Source of the DNA: JBBSBY01 sp038205805
Lineage (GTDB): Bacteria > Desulfobacterota > Desulfomonilia > Desulfomonilales > Desulfomonilaceae
Length of the DNA: 32,065 nt
NCBI GenBank assembly: GCA_038205805.1
Contig: JBBRBO010000031.1
Coordinates: forward strand, 1 to 32,065
Direction of reading: 5' to 3'
Both the position numbers and the translations under genes were made by a program. Shown here piece by piece: positions 16,161 to 22,790 of the stretch (positions are counted from its first letter, which is position 1; each line of letters starts with the position of its first letter). The notes beneath the pieces are model-generated. The model was not told where the DNA came from. It saw only the letters and a list, made by a program, of their open reading frames with translations, and ran no database searches.

Positions 16161-16938
16161 TTCTTCCAATAGTTCGCCGGACGTGAGTCGTTTTTGCTCC
16201 CAGTGTACGGGAGCCGTTTTTTACCGCAGTGACTCCGAATCCCGTCGTGTACGCGGACAAAGAGTCATCTTCCGATTCCAGCGCCTTACCGTCCCACTTG
16301 AGGGCGGCTCTACGGCCTAAGCCAAATAAGAATTGCGCCGCTTTACCGCGAATGCCGCCCTTTCCGGCCACATCTTTCACGTAAAGATAGTCACGCGCTT
16401 CATCCAGCATCACGGACCAAAAAAGCCCTTGCTTTTCCACCTGAATGTCCGTGAATCCCGCACGCTCAAGGGCCTCGAGCCAGAAAAAACCCGTGTACCG
16501 ACCATAGTCGCAGGGATCGCCATGGATTTTATTGAGGAAAGGCGCACACATCAGGAACTTTCCAGCCGGTTTAAGTGTGCGACAACACTCAGCAAGCACC
16601 AGCTTCGGAGAAAAGACGTGCTCGAGAACCTCCGAGCAGATTACCGCATCGAACACATCTTTACCGAACGGCATGGCCGCGCCGTCACCCTGAACGTCGG
16701 GACTCTTGGTCATGGAATAGTTCAGATTAATCACGTCGAGATCATAATTGGATATATCGAAAAGCCCTCTTTTCATGAGACGAGCGCCCCCCACGTCTAG
16801 AACCAGCGTTCCTTTCGGTAACTTGGCCACTTCGCGGAGGTGAAACTGATCCACAAAGTGACGGCGTAGGGTGTAGCCGATATTTCCCGCCTGAGCCCTG
16901 CTTAATCCCGGAAATCCTTTAGCCGTATGTTCTGTCAT
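16147..16938 (-). CDS. Class I SAM-dependent methyltransferase
   Basis: The 263-residue Rossmann methyltransferase shows motif I as LVLDVGGARL (45-54), an acidic residue after strand 2 (DLDVINLN), and the motif IV-like CSEVLEHV (101-108) typical of the Methyltransf_11/23 group. The start ATG has only a weak GGGTAAG. It overlaps the two-domain glycosyltransferase by 14 nt and lies 182 bp downstream of wzt. The acceptor is probably a sugar of the exported glycan, and terminal O-methylation as a chain-stop signal is an attractive but unproven reading. Confidence 0.8.
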   Translation of the reverse strand: MTEHTAKGFPGLSRAQAGNIGYTLRRHFVDQFHLREVAKLPKGTLVLDVGGARLMKRGLFDISNYDLDVINLNYSMTKSPDVQGDGAAMPFGKDVFDAVICSEVLEHVFSPKLVLAECCRTLKPAGKFLMCAPFLNKIHGDPCDYGRYTGFFWLEALERAGFTDIQVEKQGLFWSVMLDEARDYLYVKDVAGKGGIRGKAAQFLFGLGRRAALKWDGKALESEDDSLSAYTTGFGVTAVKNGSRTLGAKTTHVRRTIGRNEAT

Positions 16939-17037
16939 CTTACCCGTTTAGTGCGGTCCAAATGCGTTCGAGGCCTACCATGCGTCTCGGGCGGTATCCA
17001 TGCTCATTCTCTTGCCGACAGCAATTCGTGAAGGTCG

Positions 17038-17087
17038 TTTCTGGAGAGGCGTTGGGGAGAAGCCTTCTCGTAAGAAAGCTCTTCCTC
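17038..17087. repeat. Decayed hairpin related to the 8403/8688 repeats
   Basis: CTGGAGAGGCGTTGGGGAGA followed by AGCCTTCT and, on the other arm, AAGAAAGCTCTTCCTC reproduces the second hairpin of the structured repeats with several mismatches. It lies between the wzt stop and the methyltransferase start, where it could weaken read-through. Flanking repeat ends are absent. Confidence 0.5.
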
Positions 17088-17120
17088 TATGCGTTCTTCC
17101 TTCCAGCAAGTGAATCCGCA

Positions 17121-18389
17121 TTACTGGCCCGTCTGGATGCGTTGAGCGATTATCTCAACACCGGGCTCCGAGGCCGAGCTGCGGGTCAGTCGCCATTCAC
17201 ACGGACCGGCCACGATGCCCCTGGAGCGGTTCTCGCCGATAACGGCGAAGCTCACGATGCCTGCAATGCGCTCAAGGGTCTCGAAGGTGGCGCCTTCACG
17301 CACGGCGAAATGTCCCTCATACGCGCCGGACATGAGGTTGTTCTTGGGGTAGTAGATCTTTATTCTGTACCTGTCCGGATCACCGCCCACACCGATCAGG
17401 CCGTCTTCCTCGGAGATATTCCATTTGCAGAGGATACCGGCGGCGTTCAGCAAACCCATGGAAAACATGGGGCGTTTCAGCGGCCGATTGAGCTGGAAAT
17501 CCACCTCGATGCCGAAGGGCTTGCCCATATGAACTTCGGTCAGGGTTTCGTCACTCTCGCCGAACAAACGGGCGCCGTAAATGTTGACTTCTTCGCTGGT
17601 GATGCGGTTTTTCACCCGTTGCGCCAGCCGCACTTGTTCAGACCTGAACACCAGCTTCTCGTAGGCGTTAATCGCTTCAAGAGACGTCCCGGAAGACAGC
17701 ACGCGCCCCTGTTCCAAAAGTATCCCGCGGCTCGCCACAAATTGTAGGGTCTCCAAGCTGTGGCTCACCAGAAGGATGGTAGCGCCGCTTTCCCGCATAC
17801 TCTTGATGCGTTCCAGGCTCTTGTTTTGAAACTTGAGATCACCCACCGCAAAGGTTTCATCTATGAGGATTACATCGCTCTCGATGTTGACCGCCACCCC
17901 GAACCCGAGGCGCCCCAACATACCGCTGGAGTACATCCTCACAGGCTGATCGAACCACGATCCCAGCTCGCAGAAGTCCTCAATGTGGGCAAGCTTGTCC
18001 TCGATCTCGCGGCGGGAAAGTCCCATGACGGCGCCCAGGAGGCGAACGTTTTCGCGACCGGTGAGTTCCTTGTGCAAGCCCGCATTCAGCTCGATCATGG
18101 GGAAGATGCGGCCCTTGATCTCCACCAATCCGCGTGTAGGCCCGGTTACGCCTGCGAGCACCTTCAGGAGTGTGCTCTTGCCTGCGCCGTTCCGGCCGAC
18201 AATCCCTACCGTCTCGCCGGACTTCACCTCGAGATTGATGTCCTGTAGCGCCCATTCCTTGCCTTGCAAGCCTTGTGAACGACCGAGACCCTTGCGAACC
18301 GCGCCCACTCCCTTGGTCCAAAATTCCGGGATTGGGAGGCCGTATTTCTTCCAGAGCCCTTCTATTCGTATGGAAACATCACTGGACAT
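17121..18389 (-). CDS. wzt: Wzt-type ABC transporter ATPase with C-terminal polysaccharide-binding domain
   Basis: The 422-residue ATPase powers export of an O-antigen or capsule from the cytoplasm. Walker A is GRNGAGKS (65-72), the signature YSSGM (153-157), Walker B ILIDE (174-178) and the H-loop VSH (208-210); the signature lacks the usual Q after the Gly. Residues about 255-405 form the extra Wzt C-terminal beta-sandwich (VHMGKPFGIEVDFQLNRP, SMGLLNAAG), which in studied systems binds the finished glycan end. The gene starts 6 nt after the wzm stop with TGAGG ahead. The C-domain means the transporter is likely glycan-selective. Confidence 0.93.
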   Translation of the reverse strand: MSSDVSIRIEGLWKKYGLPIPEFWTKGVGAVRKGLGRSQGLQGKEWALQDINLEVKSGETVGIVGRNGAGKSTLLKVLAGVTGPTRGLVEIKGRIFPMIELNAGLHKELTGRENVRLLGAVMGLSRREIEDKLAHIEDFCELGSWFDQPVRMYSSGMLGRLGFGVAVNIESDVILIDETFAVGDLKFQNKSLERIKSMRESGATILLVSHSLETLQFVASRGILLEQGRVLSSGTSLEAINAYEKLVFRSEQVRLAQRVKNRITSEEVNIYGARLFGESDETLTEVHMGKPFGIEVDFQLNRPLKRPMFSMGLLNAAGILCKWNISEEDGLIGVGGDPDRYRIKIYYPKNNLMSGAYEGHFAVREGATFETLERIAGIVSFAVIGENRSRGIVAGPCEWRLTRSSASEPGVEIIAQRIQTGQ

Positions 18390-18395
18390 GGAGCC

Positions 18396-19217
18396 TCACA
18401 GCACATCGGCAAAGTAGCCGGATAAACGTCTGAACACCGGCCACGATAAGGCCAAGAGCCCTACCGTCATGATCACCGACCAAAGCGCCGCGTCCGCCGG
18501 CGGTGGTTCTCCCTTGAGCAATACGGTCCTGAAGCCTTCCACCACTCCCACCATAGGATTGAGCGTGTACCAAAAACGAGAGGACTCCGGCACGGAACTC
18601 AGGGGATATATGACGGGCGTTGCGAAGAGCCAAGCCTGAGTAAGAAACGGTGTGGCGAAGATGAAGTCCTTGCGGAAGGTCCCCAGGCCTGCAATAAGGA
18701 TGCCCACGGAAAAAGCGATAGCCGTCATCAGCACGATCAGCGGCACGAGCCACAGGAGCGCAAGCGTCACATGAATCTTATAGTAAAACATGAGGAGCGC
18801 CATAATGCCCGCGGACATGAAAAAGTCGAAGAGCGTGGCCGCGACGGCCGCAAGAGGAAACACCTCACGGGGCAGAGCGATCTTCTTAATGACTTCGGCG
18901 TTGTTGATGATGCTCGGACCACAGGCCGACACTGCGTTGGTGAAAAAGGTCCACGGCATAAGGGCCGAAAAACTGAACAGCAAGTACGGGATGCCGTCGC
19001 TCGGTATGCTGACAAAGCCGCGCAACATGTTGAACAGCACCATCAAGATCAATGGTTGCAGAAAAGCCCACCACAGCCCCAGGGACGAGCGTCTGTACCG
19101 ACTGGTGATGTCACGCATCACGAGCGCATACAGCACCGAGAAGAACTTGGCGACCTTATGACCGCCGGCCTCGTTGTTTATATAAACACCTTTGGAATAT
19201 GTGCTTGGAACAGCCAA
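18396..19217 (-). CDS. wzm: Wzm-type ABC-2 polysaccharide export permease
   Basis: The 273-residue inner-membrane permease has about six hydrophobic segments, with the family block RYRRSSLGLWWAFLQPLILM (about 41-60) at the start of the membrane part and FFTNAVSACGPSIINNAEVIKKIALPREVFPLA (in pieces) at the conserved coupling helix. The start is TTG at 19215-19217, supported by GAAGGA 6-7 nt upstream. It pairs with wzt in the order typical of ABC-dependent O-antigen and capsule loci. A 145-bp gap separates it from tatC; TAGAAT there is a possible -10 but I find no convincing -35. Confidence 0.92.
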   Translation of the reverse strand: MAVPSTYSKGVYINNEAGGHKVAKFFSVLYALVMRDITSRYRRSSLGLWWAFLQPLILMVLFNMLRGFVSIPSDGIPYLLFSFSALMPWTFFTNAVSACGPSIINNAEVIKKIALPREVFPLAAVAATLFDFFMSAGIMALLMFYYKIHVTLALLWLVPLIVLMTAIAFSVGILIAGLGTFRKDFIFATPFLTQAWLFATPVIYPLSSVPESSRFWYTLNPMVGVVEGFRTVLLKGEPPPADAALWSVIMTVGLLALSWPVFRRLSGYFADVL

Positions 19218-19362
19218 ATGTTTTCCTTCCGGCCTCCGGAATATGGGTAGAACTCAAACGCCCCGAAACGAAACGTAGCGCATGATTACGTCATACACTC
19301 ATTCTACGTAAACGGCTGCCGTACATGACGAAGGACGCGGGGAAAGCAACCCACGCCGGCGC

Positions 19363-20136
19363 TTACTCGACGGGTTGCTCCTCGGCAGCGGCCTCATCCT
19401 CAGCCGCTTTGCGCCGCCTCTCAATGGGCTTGAGCATTATGATGCCCACCTCGTAGAAAAAGATGAGCGTCACCGCCATGACGCTTTGGTTGAGCACATC
19501 CGGCGTGGGCGAGAGCGCGGCCGCAGCCACAAAGGCAATGACGATAAAGTATCTACGGCCCCGTTTCAAGAGCGCTCTGTCCACAACCCCGAGCAGGCCC
19601 AAAAACACGATCACCATTGGTGTTTCAAAGACAATGCCGAAGGCCAGCATGAGCAAGAACACCAGGGACATATACTCCCGAATGCCGATCATAGCCTTCA
19701 GGTCCGGGGTTTGGTAACTCAGAAAGAAGGTGAACGCCGCCGGAAAGACCACATAATACGCGAACGCAGCACCGGCGTAGAACAAAAACGTGGCGAGCAT
19801 GACGAAGGGCACGATAAGCCGACGTTCATGGGCGTGCAATCCCGGAGCGATAAACCGCCACAGCTCGAAGATTATATACGGCAGCGTGATCATGAACGCC
19901 ACGAGGAAGTCCAATTTGAAATACGTGAAAAATGGGTCTTGCAGCCGAGTAAATATCAGAGGTGTGTCTTTGGGCAACTTAGCGAGGATGGGGCTCGACA
20001 ATATCCGGAAAAGATCTTGACTAAAATAGAGCGTCACACAGAACGCCAACGTAAGGAGTATTACTCCCCTGATAAGCCGCTCACGGAGTTCTTCCAGATG
20101 ATCAAAAAAATGCATACGGGCTTCGTCGGACGCCAT
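19363..20136 (-). CDS. tatC: Twin-arginine translocase subunit TatC
   Basis: TatC is the polytopic core of the Tat system, which recognises twin-arginine signals and exports folded proteins. The ATG at 20136 gives 257 residues and has GAGGA 8 nt ahead; an ATG at 20169 would add 11 residues with only AGGG nearby. Family blocks are FFDHLEELRERL at the N-terminus, the PLIFTRLQDPFFTYFKL region, FPAAFTFFLSYQ and MLAFGIVFETPMVIVFLG, with six hydrophobic helices. The C-terminal tail is acidic and Ala-rich. No tatA or tatB lies in the window, so the other subunits are encoded elsewhere. Confidence 0.95.
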   Translation of the reverse strand: MASDEARMHFFDHLEELRERLIRGVILLTLAFCVTLYFSQDLFRILSSPILAKLPKDTPLIFTRLQDPFFTYFKLDFLVAFMITLPYIIFELWRFIAPGLHAHERRLIVPFVMLATFLFYAGAAFAYYVVFPAAFTFFLSYQTPDLKAMIGIREYMSLVFLLMLAFGIVFETPMVIVFLGLLGVVDRALLKRGRRYFIVIAFVAAAALSPTPDVLNQSVMAVTLIFFYEVGIIMLKPIERRRKAAEDEAAAEEQPVE

Positions 20137-20218
20137 ATCAAGAATCCTCGCACTGAATGTTTCCGGCATTTTGCCCTAAGATCATTCCGGACGCAATGAG
20201 GACTGTACAGGCATACTA

Positions 20219-20239
20219 TGTGAAGAGGAGATCTTCACA
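20219..20239. promoter_or_regulatory. Perfect 8-5-8 palindrome upstream of tatC
   Basis: TGTGAAGA (20219-20226), five bases GGAGA, and TCTTCACA (20232-20239) form a perfect inverted repeat about 83 bp before the preferred tatC start. On the minus strand TAGTAT follows directly. It has the geometry of a dimeric regulator site; a small RNA stem is the alternative. Confidence 0.5.
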
Positions 20240-20388
20240 GTGGAAAGCGGAGGGCCGAGCCTGCGCTCGAGGAAGCCGCAGAGGTGATTCCTTCGCAGGT
20301 GAATAATCCGTGGCGCCTCCGCCATTTTTGCGAATCCTGGGAGTAGAACGCCGCCGGCCCGCTCCTATAGACCTTTTACTTTTTTGAC

Positions 20389-20416
20389 TTGACAAAATAA
20401 ACTATTCTTATACCAT
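20389..20416 (+). promoter_or_regulatory. Orphan promoter-like sequence on the plus strand
   Basis: A perfect TTGACA (20389-20394) is followed after 16 nt by TACCAT (20411-20416; TATACC lies 2 nt nearer) in an AT-rich patch unlike its surroundings. It points towards the 3' end of the minus-strand malic enzyme and has no ORF behind it, so it could make a small or antisense RNA. Confidence 0.4.
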
Positions 20417-20597
20417 AGAAAGTAGGGCTTAGACAATCTTTTATTTCAAGAAATGCTTACCTTTTTTTGAAAGGATTCACAAAGCCCAAGGCTGTTCTTC
20501 GCCTACCCCGCAAAGCAGGACCCAGCGTCCCTATCCGCTCATTGGGAGAAGGAATTCAGCCCTGCGCCGTAATCGCAGCCAAACAGAGCCGCGCCCC
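20417..20597. other. Gene-free stretch after the malic enzyme
   Basis: No ORF is convincing on either strand. The first 60 bp are AT-rich (TTTTATTT, CTTTTTTTG), and the rest has no clear terminator or strong hairpin. It is the place to look for the RNA product of the 20389 promoter. Confidence 0.3.
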
Positions 20598-22001
20598 CTA
20601 CAGCGTTACGACGCCCGTGTCCTTCGCGGCTTGAGCCACGGCCTTTGCCACGGCAGGGCAAACCGCAGGGTCAAAGATGCTGGGGATAATGTGCTGATCC
20701 GCAAGCTCTTCTTTTTTCACTAGATCCGCTATGGCGCGCGCGGCCGCGGTCTTCATCGCGCTGTTGATTGTGCGGGCTCGGGAATCCAAGGCCCCGCGGA
20801 AAATACCGGGGAACACCAGCGCGTTGTTGATTTGGTTCGGGAAGTCGCTCCTCCCGGTCGCCACAATGCGAGCATACTCAAGGGCGCCCCACGGGTCAAC
20901 TTCAGGGTCTGGGTTGGCCAGGGCAAAGACGATGGCGTCCTCGGCCATTACCTTTAGATCCTCAGGTTGAAGGAGATTGCTGCCCGAAACGCCGATGAAC
21001 ACGTCCATGCCTTCAAGCAACTCGTTCACTTTGCCCTGCTTGCGGTCCAGGTTCGTGATCTCAGCCAACTCCCGTTTCACCGAGTTCATGCCTTTGGGTC
21101 TATCGGGGTAAAGGGCGCCGGTTCTGTCGCAGGCGATGATGTGCTTGGCCCCCGCTTCGAGTAAAATATGCACGCACGCCACGCCCGCAGCGCCGGTTCC
21201 TGAGATGAGAATGCGCACATCCTCGAGCTTCTTTTTCACACGATGGAGAGCGTTGTGCAGCGCGGCGAGAACCGCTATGGCTGTGCCGTGCTGATCGTCG
21301 TGGAACACGGGGATGTCAACTTCTTCGGCCAGACGGCGCTCGATCTCGAAGCATCTGGGGGCCGAAATGTCCTCGAGGTTAATACCCGCAAAGTTGGGCA
21401 CAATGGCCTTACAGACCGCTATGATTGCGTCTATGTCCGTCACGTTCAGGCATAGGGGAAAGGCGTTTATCCCTGCGAATTCTTTGAACAACAGGGCCTT
21501 TCCCTCCATCACGGGGAGCGCTCCCAATGGGCCGATGGCGCCCAAACCGAGCACTGCCGTTCCGTCCGTGACGATGGCCACGGCGTTGCCCTTCATGGTG
21601 TACTTGTATGCGTTTTTGACGTTGTGCGACGTGGCGAGGCTCACGCGACCCACCCCAGGCGTATAGGCCATGGACAAATCTTCTCGCCCGCGCAAGATAC
21701 GTTTGCCGCGCACCTCTATTTTCCCACCTTCGTGGTACGCGAAGGTTCTATCGGTTATGAGGAGGATTTCAGTGTCCGGTAAAGAGCTGATGGCCTTGAT
21801 GATAACGTTTTCGTGCTGCTCGTCTCGCGCATAAATGTCGATGTCGCGTATGACGTTATCTTTATGTATCTTTACGACGGGCAAGGAGCCCAGTAAACCT
21901 TCGTTGTCACCGACAGCGGCGGCGACTCTCGCCAGTGCTCCCGGTTTTCGTGCGATTCTTACTTGAATCGTGAGGCTGTGGCTTGGACCTTGGTTACTCA
22001 T
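20598..22001 (-). CDS. NAD(P)-dependent malic enzyme with N-terminal ACT domain
   Basis: The 467-residue enzyme decarboxylates malate to pyruvate. Residues about 8-80 form an ACT-type regulatory domain (TIQVRIARKPGALARVAAAV). Catalytic elements follow: SMAYTPGVG, TDGTAVLGLGAIGPLGALPV, the metal-binding EDISAPRCFEIE, HDDQHGTA and the dinucleotide-binding SGTGAAGVACVHILL. There is no phosphotransacetylase extension. The ATG at 22001 has AGGGG 5 nt before it; an upstream in-frame GTG adds two residues. It ends in TAG. A weak CCGACA-N18-TAGCAT promoter can be drawn at 22026-22055. The ACT domain suggests control by a small ligand, perhaps an amino acid (inference). Confidence 0.93.
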   Translation of the reverse strand: MSNQGPSHSLTIQVRIARKPGALARVAAAVGDNEGLLGSLPVVKIHKDNVIRDIDIYARDEQHENVIIKAISSLPDTEILLITDRTFAYHEGGKIEVRGKRILRGREDLSMAYTPGVGRVSLATSHNVKNAYKYTMKGNAVAIVTDGTAVLGLGAIGPLGALPVMEGKALLFKEFAGINAFPLCLNVTDIDAIIAVCKAIVPNFAGINLEDISAPRCFEIERRLAEEVDIPVFHDDQHGTAIAVLAALHNALHRVKKKLEDVRILISGTGAAGVACVHILLEAGAKHIIACDRTGALYPDRPKGMNSVKRELAEITNLDRKQGKVNELLEGMDVFIGVSGSNLLQPEDLKVMAEDAIVFALANPDPEVDPWGALEYARIVATGRSDFPNQINNALVFPGIFRGALDSRARTINSAMKTAAARAIADLVKKEELADQHIIPSIFDPAVCPAVAKAVAQAAKDTGVVTL

Positions 22002-22081
22002 ATGCACCCCTGCATTTGCTCTTCCATGCTATTTCAGCCGGCCGAAGCTTGTCGGAACGGCGTATGTGAATGCGCGTACCC

Positions 22082-22193
22082 GTTCACCAGGAACCATGTG
22101 TCCGGGTGGATTTGCGCATGAGGTGGTTCGGAAGGAAAATGACTCTTCCGTTCGGCTACAACCGGTCACACAATCCGCCCTAATCCGGTGAAC
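22082..22193. repeat. 112-bp palindromic element, member E1
   Basis: The ends GTTCACC (22082-22088) and GGTGAAC (22187-22193) are perfectly complementary. Inside, GGTGG (22122-22126) can pair with CCGCC (22175-22179), enclosing a CGGAAG/CTTCCG stem (22129-22134, 22145-22150) with an AATGAC loop and a CGG/CCG hairpin. It aligns with the elements at 27337, 28077 and 29057 along its whole length and lies upstream of the malic enzyme. Confidence 0.7.
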
Positions 22194-22790
22194 CATTACG
22201 AATGCACGCTGCTGAGTGTGACCGGCGTGGGCCGCAAAACCGCGGGAAAGGCACACCGCACTTGTATCAAGGTCATAGAGGTTCACAGTGTGCGACTTTC
22301 GCTTTCGGAGGTGTTGCCGGCCGAAGGCCCTACAAGTAGAAGCATTGCGCCTGAGCGCATCTCCACCAAATGAGTTCCCGGCTGAAAAATGGACAATACC
22401 ATTGCATTCGTGAGCAAAGCAATATCTTCGCCGGGAAGGCGGCTTTTTCCGATAATCGCTTGATGAATACCTTAGAACTCCTTGACGGATCTCGAAATTT
22501 TGAATTCCAAACCTTTACGATGGGAGATTTCCGTTGTATGAAAGATTCGGCTTGGTTGATCCTACCCGCTCAGAGCGACCATTGGAGGGCCATAAAGGGC
22601 GCTCGCTCTCAAGCCGTGGCAAAACAGACAAGGAACTCGGTAAAAAATCCTTTTATCTAAGAAGGAATACCAATGCAGACGTATTCTACTCTCCGTGGTA
22701 CAATTGAGGAAAGGCGCTTCATAGTGGAGTCCGGGTCCCTCGAGATCAGCAGCGGGGCCGGAGGGTTCCCCCAAAAGCAAGGAGGAGGCC
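22194..22790. other. Long gap before the histidine kinase
   Basis: I find no credible gene in about 600 bp. A 96-codon frame at 22370 lacks family features and a ribosome-binding site. A short CGCC/GGCG stem followed by TTTTT occurs near 22431-22447. GAATACCAATGC near 22665 matches the left end of the 8403 repeat but no element follows it. TACAAT (22699-22704) is a possible -10 for the kinase gene without a good -35. Confidence 0.35.

Noticed and set aside
15405..16172. 255-codon plus-strand frame
   Set aside because: It is antisense to the two-domain glycosyltransferase and shows no recognisable domain.
16962..17747. 261-codon plus-strand frame
   Set aside because: It is antisense to wzt, whose Walker, signature and C-domain motifs are unambiguous on the minus strand.
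19375..20199. 274-codon plus-strand frame
   Set aside because: It is antisense to tatC; the translation is rich in Arg, His, Gln and Glu as expected for the complement of membrane helices.
22082..22200. Similarity of GGTGAACCATTACG to the 3' end of tetrahydrofolate riboswitches
   Set aside because: Only the short 3' string matches; the conserved 5' strands are missing and no folate gene lies downstream. The match is better explained by the palindromic arm.
22370..22660. 96-codon frame before the histidine kinase
   Set aside because: No ribosome-binding site, no domain and no conserved neighbour arrangement; left as part of the gap.
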